The notes below the pieces were generated by a model. That model saw only the letters and a program-made list of their open reading frames with translations. It was not told where the DNA came from and searched no databases. 64,000 nucleotides of DNA from Streptomyces echinoruber (GTDB taxonomy: Bacteria; Actinomycetota; Actinomycetes; Streptomycetales; Streptomycetaceae): positions 122,309 through 186,308 of the forward strand of contig NZ_BMWH01000008.1 of NCBI RefSeq assembly GCF_014651135.1, in the 5' to 3' direction. Of the stretch, positions 16,232-25,053 are shown in pieces. Each line of letters opens with the position of its first letter. Positions within the stretch are counted from its first letter, which is position 1. The position numbers and the translations under genes are program-made.

Positions 16232-18775
16232 ATGACAACGGAACGTCGTCGCACCAAAGCCCTCGTCATCGGCGCCGGGATCGGCGGTCTGACGTGCGCG
16301 ATCGCGCTGAGGCGCGTCGGCATCGACGTGGAGGTGTACGAACGCGCCACCGAACTGCGAAGCGTCGGCTCCGGTCTGTCGGTCATGAGCAACGCGGTCA
16401 GCGCCCTGGCCGGCTTCGGCATCGACCTGGGCCTGGACAAGCGCGGCCAGGCCGTGGAGTCGTTCCGGTACATGGACCGACGCGGCCGGCGGATCAGAGA
16501 CCTGCCGTTCAAGGAAGCCTGCGACCGGGCGGGCGCGCCCAGCTATTGCATCAGCCGCGCCGACCTCCAGGAGGCTCTGCTGGCGCAGGCCGGAGACTGC
16601 CCCGTCCACCTGGGGGCGACCGCCGTCGGCTTCGAAACCGTGGGCGCGACGGTCACCGCCCGTTTCACCGGCGGCCGCTCGGCGAGCGGGGACATCCTGA
16701 TCGGCGCCGACGGCTTCCACTCGGTCGTACGGCGCCACCTCGTCGGCCCCGAGCCGGCACGGGACAGCGGCTACCTCTTCCGGCTGGGCATCGTCCCCTT
16801 CCCGCACCCATGTCTCACCACGGGCGCCGTGCGCCACTACTGGGGCAGGGGACAGCGCTTCGGCCTCATCGACATCGGTCGCGGCCGCTGCTACTGGTGG
16901 GCCGCGATGAGCACCCCCGACGACGCGCCCGGGGCGGGCCACGTCAAGGACGCCCTCAGGCGGGCCTACGAGGGGTGGGCCGACGAGGTGCGGGCGGTGA
17001 TCGAGGCCACCCCGCAGCCGGACATCCTCACCGTCCCTTCGCGTGACCGCCCTTTCCTGGAACGATGGGGCGACGGCCCGGTGACCCTGCTCGGCGACGC
17101 CGCCCACCCCATGCTGACCACGCTCGCCCAGGGAGCCGGCATGGCCATGGAGGACGCCGTCGTGCTGGCCCGGACACTGGCCGGACCGACGGCCGGCGAC
17201 GACCTGGTGCAGGGCCTGCGCGCCTACGAGGAGCGGCGCCGCGACCGCACCAGGGCGATGGTGGCCGGGTCCCGCAGGATGAGCGAGCTGACCCAGGGGG
17301 CCGGCCTGCGCCGGCGCCTGTTCCGCGACGCCTACTTCCGGTTCGTCCCCCGTCGCGTCCTCCTCCGGCAGAGCGCTGAGCTCCTCACCCACCCGGACGG
17401 CCCGGCCACCGTTTCGGGCAGCGTCCGGCGCGAACTGAGCCCCTTGGAGCGCCTGTACTGGATCGCCGACCGGACCTCACCGCTCAACGTCATCGCCCGT
17501 GCCCGCGTCCACGGACACCTGCCCCCGTCACTGCACCGCCGAGCCCTGGACACCCTCCAGCTCCGGCACCCCCTGCTGCGCGTCGCGATCACCGACGACG
17601 GCACCGGGGCGCACCCCGCCTTCGTCCCGCTGGACGGGCAGCAGATCCCGCTGCGGTACGTCCATGTGCCGCCGGACGACCCCACGGCCGACAGCCGGTG
17701 GCAACGCGAGGTCAACGAGCGCGAGCTCGTGGAAGGCATGGACTGGCGCACCGGGCCGCTGCTGCGCGCGGTGGTGATCACCTCAGCGGGGCGGGACGGC
17801 GCGGAGGAGGAGAACGTTCATGACCTGCTGCTCACGGCCTCGCACATCATCGCCGACGGCAAGACGTGCCTGTCCCTGATGAGGGAGTGGATCGAACAAG
17901 CCGCGCAACTGGACCGGGGCGTGCTGCCCCAGGCCGCCCCCCGACGGGTGCTGCCCGCGACGGACGACCTGCTCCCGCGCCGCCTGCGCGGCGCGGCAGG
18001 TGCCGCGGAGTTCGGAGCCATGATGCGACGGGAGCAGCGGGCCGCCCAGCGGCGCCCCGCACAGCGGATCGTTCCCAGCCGCCGGGTTCCGTTCGGGCAG
18101 CGGCGCACCCGGATGGTGCACAGATCTCTGACCCCGGCCCAGTTGGACCTCCTGGTACGCGCAGCCAGGCGGCACGGCACCACGGTCCACGGGGCACTCG
18201 CCGCCGCGATGGTGACGGCGGTCGCCCGTGACGCGGGAGCCGCCGCGGCCACTTATTTCTCGATCGGTTCGCCGGTCGACTTCCGTGGTGATCTGGAACC
18301 GGCCGTCTCCCCCGACGAGGTCGGCACTTATGTGGCCACGGTCCCCTCCCGCGTCCGTTACGAGCCCGGCGGGCCGTTGTGGCCGATGGCCCGGGCGATC
18401 AGCCGGGACCTGGTGCGGCGCCGGAGGCGCCGGGAGCACCTGGCCACGATCAGCCTCCCGCGCTGGGCGGGACCGAAGTCGCTGGCGGACAGCGAGTCGT
18501 TCATGCGCTTCATGGACGAGGAGGGGCCGATCAACCTGTGTCTGTCCAACGTCGGCCGCTACGAGTTCCCCGACCGGGTGGGCGTGTGGCGAGTCGGCGA
18601 CGCCCAGTTCCTCACCGGCGTCTCGGTGATGGGCGCCGTCGTGGCGACGGCGACCACCAGCCACGACCAACTGGCCTGGAACTTCAGCTACGTCGACGAC
18701 CTGGTCCCGGCACTGCGCGCACAGCGCATTGCCGACGACGCCGTGCACACCGTGCTGTCCGCCATCGCCGAGTGA
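16232..18775 (+). CDS. Fusion: FAD monooxygenase + condensation/PapA-like acyltransferase
   Basis: 847 aa, ATG four bases after the NRPS stop. Residues ~1-395 form a group A flavoprotein monooxygenase: FAD motif VIGAGIGGL near residue 12, second FAD motif LLGDAAHP with G288-D289. Residues ~400-847 resemble an NRPS condensation or PapA-type acyltransferase domain, beginning RELSPLERLYWIADRTSPLN and carrying SHIIADG at 537-543. The first His of HHxxxDG is Ser, but the catalytic second His538 and D542-G543 remain, as in HxxxDG alcohol/amine acyltransferases. In legonmycin-type pathways a related stand-alone flavoprotein ring-expands the NRPS-derived bicycle (Baeyer-Villiger type). Here an acyl-transfer step could follow in the same polypeptide. 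No frameshift lies at the junction. Roles are inferred. Confidence 0.88.
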   Translation: MTTERRRTKALVIGAGIGGLTCAIALRRVGIDVEVYERATELRSVGSGLSVMSNAVSALAGFGIDLGLDKRGQAVESFRYMDRRGRRIRDLPFKEACDRAGAPSYCISRADLQEALLAQAGDCPVHLGATAVGFETVGATVTARFTGGRSASGDILIGADGFHSVVRRHLVGPEPARDSGYLFRLGIVPFPHPCLTTGAVRHYWGRGQRFGLIDIGRGRCYWWAAMSTPDDAPGAGHVKDALRRAYEGWADEVRAVIEATPQPDILTVPSRDRPFLERWGDGPVTLLGDAAHPMLTTLAQGAGMAMEDAVVLARTLAGPTAGDDLVQGLRAYEERRRDRTRAMVAGSRRMSELTQGAGLRRRLFRDAYFRFVPRRVLLRQSAELLTHPDGPATVSGSVRRELSPLERLYWIADRTSPLNVIARARVHGHLPPSLHRRALDTLQLRHPLLRVAITDDGTGAHPAFVPLDGQQIPLRYVHVPPDDPTADSRWQREVNERELVEGMDWRTGPLLRAVVITSAGRDGAEEENVHDLLLTASHIIADGKTCLSLMREWIEQAAQLDRGVLPQAAPRRVLPATDDLLPRRLRGAAGAAEFGAMMRREQRAAQRRPAQRIVPSRRVPFGQRRTRMVHRSLTPAQLDLLVRAARRHGTTVHGALAAAMVTAVARDAGAAAATYFSIGSPVDFRGDLEPAVSPDEVGTYVATVPSRVRYEPGGPLWPMARAISRDLVRRRRRREHLATISLPRWAGPKSLADSESFMRFMDEEGPINLCLSNVGRYEFPDRVGVWRVGDAQFLTGVSVMGAVVATATTSHDQLAWNFSYVDDLVPALRAQRIADDAVHTVLSAIAE

Positions 18776-18819
18776 CCGGTCCGCCGGCTGTTCCCTCCCC
18801 GTCGAAAGGTTCCGTGCTG

Positions 18820-19653
18820 ATGACCGATTCCCCGATCCGGACGCCGACGCGGCGCCGTGTCCTGCCCGTCGGCGAGAGCGGCTCGCTGTGGGAGACCCGG
18901 CCCTCGTGCGGGATCTTCGAGTTCCGCGGCATGCGTCTGCGGCTCATGGTGGACGACCCCACGGAGGTCCTTTTCCCCACCGACTGCGGGCTGAGCCTGC
19001 TCAGCGCCCTCGACAGCGACGACGCTCCCGGACTGGAGGGCGTCAACGCCTTGGACCTCGGGGCCGGTTCCGGTCTCTACAGTGTGGCCCTGCTTGCGGC
19101 CGGCGCCGAGCGGGTGACCGCTTTGGACATCAACCCCGCCTCCGCCGCCCAGACCATGTCCAACGTGACGGCCAACGGTCTCGACGGCACACGGCTGACC
19201 TGCGTCACCTCGCCGCTGGAGGAGTACACACCCGAGGTGCGGTTCGATCTGGTGATCACCAATCCGCCGCACCTGCCCCACGACCCGAGCTATGCGACGG
19301 GAGACGGGCTGGAGACGGCTCTCGTCGCCCGCCGGGGCGGCCGCGCGGTGTACGACTCCGTCGTCGAGCGCATGGACTCCTTCCTCGCGCCGGGCGGCAC
19401 CCTGCTCATGGCCCACTCCTCGCTCGCCGACGTGCCCCGTACCGTCGCGGAACTCACCGCGCGCGGTTACGAGTCCGAGACGCTGGCGGTTTTCGAGATG
19501 GACATCCCGCTCCTGGCGTACGCCGAGCACAAGGAGACCATGCTGGCCCTGCTCAAGGAACGGCGGGCGGCGGGCCAGGCGGATTTCGACGGGTCGCGCT
19601 TCACCGTGCACGCCCTGATGTTCCGGCGTCCTGCGGCTGCCACCGGCCGCTGA
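18820..19653 (+). CDS. Class I SAM methyltransferase with NPPH motif (PrmC/HemK-like fold)
   Basis: 277 aa. The ATG at 18820 is ten bases after AAAGG; an in-frame GTG at 18814 is an alternative with tighter spacing. Motif I is ALDLGAGSGLYSVALL around residue 70, and motif IV is ITNPPHLPHD. NPP(Y/H) is the hallmark of amino-methylating enzymes that act on planar or amide nitrogens (PrmC, DNA N6-methyltransferases). Last gene of the rightward NRPS operon, 44 bases after the fusion gene, ending at a bidirectional terminator. Likely N- or O-methylates the product, but a PrmC-like oxygen/nitrogen preference cannot be settled here. Confidence 0.82.
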   Translation: MTDSPIRTPTRRRVLPVGESGSLWETRPSCGIFEFRGMRLRLMVDDPTEVLFPTDCGLSLLSALDSDDAPGLEGVNALDLGAGSGLYSVALLAAGAERVTALDINPASAAQTMSNVTANGLDGTRLTCVTSPLEEYTPEVRFDLVITNPPHLPHDPSYATGDGLETALVARRGGRAVYDSVVERMDSFLAPGGTLLMAHSSLADVPRTVAELTARGYESETLAVFEMDIPLLAYAEHKETMLALLKERRAAGQADFDGSRFTVHALMFRRPAAATGR

Positions 19654-19683
19654 CGTCGCTTCGGCCCCGCCCGCCACCCTTCA

Positions 19684-19723
19684 CCGGACGGGCCCGCCGG
19701 GACGTCCCGGCGGGCCCGTCCGG
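19684..19723. terminator. Perfect 40-bp palindrome, bidirectional terminator
   Basis: CCGGACGGGCCCGCCGGGAC is followed directly by its exact reverse complement. It sits between the convergent ends of the methyltransferase (19653) and the ACP gene (19729), so it can stop both transcripts. Confidence 0.85.
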
Positions 19724-19728
19724 ACCCT

Positions 19729-19962
19729 TCAGAGCGACGCGTCCTGCTTGTCCTGCATCAGCTGCGCGATCTCCGACAGTGTGCTCGCTCCCGCCAGTTC
19801 GTCGAGGCTGATCTCGACGCCGTGGTCGCCTTCCAGGACGAAGGACAGTTCCACCACGAACAGTGAGTCCAAACCGAGGGACGTCAACCGTGCCTGAGGA
19901 GAGACCAGCTCGGGCCGCACCTCGAATCTGTCGGTCAGGATGCTCACCAAAAGGTCGTACAT
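19729..19962 (-). CDS. Acyl carrier protein (stand-alone)
   Basis: 77 aa with the phosphopantetheine site LGLDSLFVVELSF; the serine in DSL is the attachment point. Size, acidity and the C-terminal helix (ISLDELAGASTLSEIAQLM) fit a discrete type II ACP/PCP. It follows the FabH-type gene by four bases, so the two form an operon convergent with the NRPS genes. It probably carries the acyl group made or shuttled by FabH and delivered to the NRPS starter condensation domain or to the acyltransferase half of the fusion protein. Whether it belongs to PCP or ACP subtype is uncertain. Confidence 0.88.
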   Translation of the reverse strand: MYDLLVSILTDRFEVRPELVSPQARLTSLGLDSLFVVELSFVLEGDHGVEISLDELAGASTLSEIAQLMQDKQDASL

Positions 19963-19966
19963 GCCT

Positions 19967-20992
19967 TTACTCCGGGCTGAGTTGGTGTGGGCGTACCGGG
20001 TGCGGCCAGATGAGAGTGGTGGCGCCCCAGGTCAGGCCGCCGCCGAAGGCCGTGAGGAGGACGCGGTGTCCGGGCTTGAGGTCCCCCGCGCGGGCGGCTT
20101 GGTCCAGCAGGATCGGAATCGAGGCGGCCGAGGTGTTGCCGACCTGCTCGATATTGGACAGGGCGCGGTCCGCGGTGACGCCCAGCCGTTCCGCCAGCAC
20201 GGCCAGGATGCGTGCGTTCGCCTGATGGGCGACGATCCGGTCCACGTCCTGCGGTGTCCACCGCGCGGCGTCCAGCGCCGCGCGAGAGGCGGACGTCATG
20301 TGCTGCACGGCCCGCCGGAACACCTCCCGCCCCTCCAGGCGCAGATACCGGTCCACCGATGCCCCGCCGACCCCGGAACGCTCCTCGGATCCGCCCCCGC
20401 GGACGGTGATCAGGTCGCGTCCACCGCCATCACTGCCCAGCACGCAGGGGCCCAGGGCGCCGGGTTCCTCGCCGTGCCCCGAACGCAGGACGACAGCGCC
20501 GGCACCGTCCCCGAACAGCATGCTCGTGGGGTCGTCCGGGGCGACGTTCAGCGACAGCGTGTCCGCCCCGATCACCAGAACGCTCTCAGCCGTGCCTGCG
20601 GCGATCAGGCCCTGCGCGACCCCCAAACCGTAAAGGAAACCGGCGCACACGGCCTGGACGTCCAGCGCGGTCACTCCGACCATTCCCAGCCGCGAGGCGA
20701 CGCTCGGGGCGGTGCCGGGGCACGGCCTGTCCGGCGAGGTGGTGGCGACGACGATGGCCGCGACCTCGCCGACCCCCGACCGGTCCAGCGCCTCGCGGCC
20801 GGCCGCGACCGCCAAATCCCCGCTGGCAGTGCCCGATTCCACGATGTGCCGGGCGCGGATGCCGGAACGCTGGAAAATCCATTCGGGTGATCGTCCCAGA
20901 CGCTCGGCCGGCTCCTGATTGGTCACCCGACGTGGTGGCACACACGATCCGGTCCCGAGCAGGACGGCCGCCGGGACTCTTTGAACTCTCAC
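19967..20992 (-). CDS. 3-oxoacyl-ACP synthase III (FabH/KASIII-type) for a secondary-metabolite acyl chain
   Basis: 341 aa from a GTG at 20992, chosen because the family begins VRVQRVPAAVLLGTGSCVP; the open frame extends far upstream without homology. The catalytic triad is complete: Cys116 in DVQAVCAGFLYG, His in IVAHQAN, Asn in IEQVGNTSAASIP. The ACP gene follows at once. Such KASIII enzymes condense acyl-CoA with malonyl-ACP or transfer acyl groups, so this one may build the starter acyl of the NRPS product. It also resembles cluster-specific ChlB/DpsC-like members, so direct acyl transfer is possible. Housekeeping fabH normally sits with fabD, acpP and fabF, which are absent here. Confidence 0.92.
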   Translation of the reverse strand: MRVQRVPAAVLLGTGSCVPPRRVTNQEPAERLGRSPEWIFQRSGIRARHIVESGTASGDLAVAAGREALDRSGVGEVAAIVVATTSPDRPCPGTAPSVASRLGMVGVTALDVQAVCAGFLYGLGVAQGLIAAGTAESVLVIGADTLSLNVAPDDPTSMLFGDGAGAVVLRSGHGEEPGALGPCVLGSDGGGRDLITVRGGGSEERSGVGGASVDRYLRLEGREVFRRAVQHMTSASRAALDAARWTPQDVDRIVAHQANARILAVLAERLGVTADRALSNIEQVGNTSAASIPILLDQAARAGDLKPGHRVLLTAFGGGLTWGATTLIWPHPVRPHQLSPE

Positions 20993-21337
20993 TTTCCCCG
21001 CTCTCGACCTCGGCCTCGGCGACGGACCGGGAGCCGCGTCGGGGCAGCCGCACTCTGTTCCCGGGAAACCCCTCGGGCGAGAGCCCACATAGTCACGTAC
21101 GCGCGCAATTGCCCCATAAGGAACTGTCGTATCACGCCGAACAGGCCAGCCGTCCGAACGACTCGCAGCGCCGGGCCGGGGGCTCACTCCTGAGATGTCT
21201 GACCGGGGTGTCCTGATCACACTGTGCCGACCCGCCGGCCGGGAACGGTGCGTTGCTGGTCTCGGGCTGATCGGGCGTGTCTCGATAGGGGCTTGCCGGA
21301 CAGGCGTCATCACGATTCCGACCGTCCGCACGGCCCA
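20993..21337. other. Region upstream of fabH-like gene, next to mobile DNA
   Basis: About 345 bases. The fabH-like gene's promoter should lie here. No gene or clear operator is visible. It borders the remnant IS110 copy, so it may mark the right edge of the NRPS cluster. Confidence 0.4.
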
Positions 21338-22080
21338 GTGCCGGCTACGCGACAAGCCGTCGGCCTGAAAGGGAACGAGCGTGATCGGCACACCTTCCGC
21401 TTCGCGTTCTCGTCGGCGCCGGCCGGCGGGAAGGTGATCCTGGGAGCGGACACGCACCGGGATGCCCATGGGGCCGCTGTGCTCTCCCTGGTGGGGGAAG
21501 TGATCGGTACCGAGGAGTTCCCGGCCACCGCGGCTGGATACCGCGACCTGCTGGGGTGGGCCAGGGCGTCGGGTACGGTGCGGCGGGCCGGAGTGGAAGG
21601 GACCGGTTCCTTCGGGGCGGCCCTGCCCCGCCACCTGCCGACCCAGAACGTGGCCGTTTTCGATGTGAATCGGTTCGACCGGGCCGACCGCCGTCGGCGC
21701 GGCAAGTCGGACCCGCTCGATGCCGAGAACGCGGCCCGGGCGGTGCTGAGCGGGCGGGCGCGCGCCCAGGCCAAGGCGGGCGATGGGCCGGTGGAGATCG
21801 CCCGGATCTAGCAAGCCGGCCAAGGACTCGGCGGTCAAGGCCCGCACCCAGGCGATCAACCAGCTCAAGGCCGTCCTCATCCGTGCCGATCCGCAGCTGA
21901 GGAGGAACTGGCCGGGCTGGGCAACGCACAGCTCCTCCGCACCTGCGCAGGGCTCGTCGACGACAGCCCGAACCACGAGGCCGGCCAGGGGGCGGTGCTC
22001 TACGCCACCCTGTGCCTGCTGGCCCGGCGCATCAGGCAGCTCAGCGAAGAGATCCAGGACCTGGAAGGCCGCCTGACAGT
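21338..22080 (+). pseudogene. IS110-family transposase remnant (copy 1)
   Basis: Three reading frames must be joined. The first holds the DEDD-type N-terminus VILGADTHRDAHGAAVLSL and the conserved GVEGTGSFGAAL, then stops in EIARI. The second reads KDSAVKARTQAINQLKAVLI, and the third ELAGLGNAQLLRTC through QLSEEIQDLEGRL, where similarity ends. The C-terminal Tnp_20 half with the catalytic serine is missing. It is an inactive fragment, cut off before the second IS110 copy. N-terminal start is approximate. Confidence 0.8.
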
Positions 22081-22209
22081 GAGGATGTACGTGAGCGTTC
22101 TCCGGCGGGGTCTGACGCAACGCCTGACTGACTCAGGGTCCTCAACGGGATCTGTCGGCTCTGTCCGGGGGACGCTCGTCCGCATCCGTCAGGCCGGGGG
22201 ACGTGACTT

Positions 22210-23398
22210 CATAAGAGCCTGGCCGGAGGCCCCATCACTGTCTTGTCCGCCCTCCCGGCCGACGGGTGCCATCCCACCCGGTCGAATGGACAGGACGGCA
22301 CACCCAACGACGGCACAGCACGAGGTCGAGGTCACCGGCGGCGTCGACACCCACAAGGGCACCCACACCGCGGCCGCGATCGACTCGGCGGGCCGGGTCC
22401 TGGGCTCGGCCCAGTTCCCCGCCTTTGCGCTCGGCTACCGCAAGCTCCTGGCCTGGCTGAAGTCCTTCGGGGTCCTGCTGGTGGTCGGGGTCGAGGGCAC
22501 CGGCGCCTACGGCGCGGGCCTGGCCCGCTACCTGCGTGAATGTGACGTGGCGGTGGTCGGGGTCGACCGCCCGGACCGCAAGACCCGCCGCTGGCAGGGC
22601 AAGTCCGACCTGGTCGACGCCGAGGCCGCGGCCCGGGCCGCACTCGCCGAACGCCGCACCGGAACCCCGAAGTTCCGTGACGGCCGGGTCGAGGCCCTGC
22701 GGGCCCTGCGGGGCGCCCGCCGCAGCGCGGTCCAGCAGCGGTCCGACGTCACCCGACAGATCAAGAACCTGATCGTCACCGCGCCGGAGGGGGTCCGCAC
22801 CATGCTGCGGCACCTGAAGGACAAGGACCTGCTGACCATCTGCGCGGGCTTCCGCCCGAGCCTGGACCAGGCCGACGACCCGGTCACCGCGACGAAGATC
22901 GCCCTTCGCTCGCCCGCCACCACCGCGACCTGGGCCAGGAGATCGACGAACTGGACGAGCTGATGGCCCCGCTCACCCAGGAGACCAACCCGGCCCCGGC
23001 CGAGCTGAACGGCGTCGGCCCGGACGTCGCCGGCCAGTTGCTGGTCACCGCGGGCGACAATCCCGACCGGCTCCGCTCGGAAGCGGCGTTCGCCATGCCC
23101 TGCGGCGTCGCCCCGCTGCCCGCGTCATCCGGCCGCACCCACCGCCACCGGCTCAACCGGGGCGGTGACCGGGCCGCGAACGCGGCCCTCTACCGGATCG
23201 TGCTCTGCCGCCTGCACTGGGACCAGCACACCAAGCAGTACATGGAGCGGCAAACCAGGGAGGGCCTGTCGAAGAAGGAGATCATCCGCTGCCTCAAGCG
23301 GTTCGTCGCCCGCGCGATCTACCACGTCCTGACCACCACGAACGCCACCGCAGCGGCCCCGAGTCACCTCGCAACCGCTGCTTGACATCCATAAGAGC
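22210..23398 (+). mobile_element. IS110-family insertion sequence (copy 2), approximate ends
   Basis: The transposase frame is bracketed by a 9-bp direct repeat CATAAGAGC at 22210-22218 and 23390-23398. IS110 elements lack terminal inverted repeats and often show only short direct end identity, so I take these as the probable ends. The right end is fused to a truncated integrase gene, implying the element inserted into, or recombined next to, an older integrative element. Confidence 0.55.
22286..23385 (+). pseudogene. IS110-family transposase (copy 2), frameshifted
   Basis: The ATG at 22286 opens a frame with TGGVDTHKGTHTAAAID (DEDD catalytic Asp) and GVEGTGAYGAGLARYL, continuing to KIALRS near 22905. 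The C-terminal half, from ELDELMAPLTQ to the stop at 23385, lies in the +1 frame and holds AFAMPCGVAPLPASSGRT, the serine-recombinase-like Tnp_20 region. A loss of one or four bases in the CGCTCG stretch near 22905 explains the shift. It is otherwise full length (~365 codons), so decay is recent. Confidence 0.85.
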
Positions 23399-23420
23399 AT
23401 CACGTCCGCTACACGATCAC

Positions 23421-23687
23421 ATGGGCAACCCAACAGTTCCTGCTCAATACTTCGGGCAGAACACACTTGCCGGCCTTCGCTGGAGTGCCCCCGAGGTTGC
23501 CGACGAGGTCGACCCGGACTGTGTGCCGAACCCGGCTCAGGTTGCTCGCCTACTCGCTGCGGTCAAGGCACTCCCGGTCGAGGCCCGCACCTGTACGCCT
23601 TCTTCGGCTGCATGTACTACGCCGCGATGCGCCCGGCCGAGGTCGTCCACCTGCAGAAGTCCTAGTGCCGCCTGCCTGCCACGGGAT
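23421..23687 (+). pseudogene. Tyrosine integrase, middle fragment (left of the ISAs1 insertion)
   Basis: The first frame reads WSAPEVADEVDPDCVPNPAQ; after a shift near 23590 the next frame reads LYAFFGCMYYAAMRPAEVVH, with the box I Arg in the RPAE segment. A TAG then precedes CRLPATG at the insertion point. The part before 23421 is lost at the IS110 junction. Joined to the fragment at 25054 it gives [16 protein letters not shown], the normal course of actinomycete site-specific integrases. It once excised and integrated an ICE or prophage-like element. Confidence 0.8.
23678..23687 (+). repeat. Target-site duplication, left copy
   Basis: GCCACGGGAT immediately left of the ISAs1 end; identical to 25044-25053. 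Confidence 0.9.
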
Positions 23688-25043
23688 CAGGGCTTCGGCG
23701 TAGTCGTATGACGCCCGGTTCATGGCTGTCTGTCAGCTGGACGGCGCTCTCGGAACGTGACAGGCACGACTTCCAAGATCATGGAGTTCTCTACGCCCCG
23801 TGATCCGACGGGAAGACCGTGCCTGCCGACGCATCATCGCTGATCCCGCCTGCCTTTGACCGACTTTGCGAGCATCGCGAGGCCGTGCCCGAGGAGAGCC
23901 CGGGCCTGCTGGAGCGATGGGGCGAGGTGCCCGACCCGCGCGATCCGCGTGGGGTGCGGCACGCTCTGGTCGTCGTGCTCGCGCTGACCGCGTGCGCGGT
24001 GCCGGCCGGGGCGACCTCCCTGCCGGCGGCCGACGAGTGGATGGCCGACGCTCCGCCCGCTGGCCTGGAACGCCTTGGCGTACGGCCCGATCCGGCGTTC
24101 CTGAAGTGGTGCCTGCCTGCGGAAACGACGGTGCGACGGCTGCTGGGCCGCATCGACGGCGACGCGTTGGACCGGGCGGTGGGCCGCCGGCCGGCTGACC
24201 GGCGTTCCGGCACCGAGGGCCGGCTGCGCGGACTGGCGGTTGACGGCAGGAGCCTGCGCGGAGCGGCCAGGGACGGAGGGCCGGAAGATCCACCTGCTCG
24301 CCGCCTGCGACCACGTCCGCGGCCTGGTGACGGCCCAGCCCGACGCCGGCGGGAAGACCAACGAGATCACCTGCTTCCAGCCGCTGCTGGATACCGTCGC
24401 CGACCTGGCGGGCGTGGTCGTGACCAGCGACGCGATGCACACCCGGCGCGAGCACGCCGGCTACCTGCCCGGCCGGGGCACGCACTACATCGTGATCGTG
24501 AAGGGTAGTCAGAAGAAGCTCAGCAAGCAGCTCAAGTCCCTTCCGTGGAAGCAGATTCCGCTGCAGTCACGCACCCGCGACGCCGGGCACGGCCGGGGCG
24601 GGATCCGCCGGATCAAGGTGTGCACGGTGAACAACTTGCTCTTTCCCGGGGCCCGTCAGACCGTCCAGCTCAAGCGCCGCCGGGTGGACCGCAAGACCGG
24701 GAGGATCAGCACCACGACCGTCTACGCGGTCGCCGGCCTCACCGCCGAGCACGCCACGCCCGCCGAGCTCGCGAGCTTGATCCGTGACCACTGGAAGATC
24801 GAGGCCCTGCACCACGTCAGAGACGTGACGTTCGCCGAGGACGCTTCCCAGCTCCAAACCGGCGCCGCACCCCGCGCCATGGCCACCTGGCGCAACCTCG
24901 CCATCGGCGCTCTTCGCCTCGCAGGGAGCACCAACATCGCCGCCAGCCTGCGGCGCAACGCCCGCGACGCCAGCAAGGCCGCTCGCTCTCCTCGGACTCA
25001 CATGATCACGAAACGGACGGCACATCACTTCGCCGAAGCCCTG
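23688..25043 (+). mobile_element. ISAs1-type insertion sequence, 1,356 bp, splitting an integrase gene
   Basis: Both ends are exact. The left terminal repeat CAGGGCTTCGGCGTAGT begins at 23688, and the right end at 25027-25043 is its inverted copy with one mismatch (CAGGGCTTCGGCGAAGT). A 10-bp direct repeat GCCACGGGAT flanks it at 23678-23687 and 25044-25053. Removing the element and one repeat restores the integrase reading frame across the site. Length, ends and duplication size fit the ISAs1 family. Confidence 0.92.
23819..25040 (+). pseudogene. ISAs1-family transposase with one frameshift
   Basis: A GTG at 23819 starts the N-terminal frame, with LLERWGEVPDPRDPRGVRHA (H_repeat-associated N-terminal domain) and [17 protein letters not shown] (first catalytic Asp). 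Near 24270 the frame shifts by one base, and the rest continues as [33 protein letters not shown] (second Asp) and [19 protein letters not shown] (catalytic Glu region). The C-terminal frame has no stop inside the element and runs through the terminal repeat into the integrase fragment, stopping only at 25637. Programmed shifting is not usual in this family, so I call it broken. Confidence 0.82.
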
Positions 25044-25053
25044 GCCACGGGAT
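25044..25053 (+). repeat. Target-site duplication, right copy
   Basis: GCCACGGGAT immediately right of the ISAs1 end; identical to 23678-23687. Confidence 0.9.

Noticed and set aside
19684..19723. Origin-like or recombinase site (perfect palindrome)
   Set aside because: Position between convergent stop codons and GC-only stem make a terminator the simplest reading.
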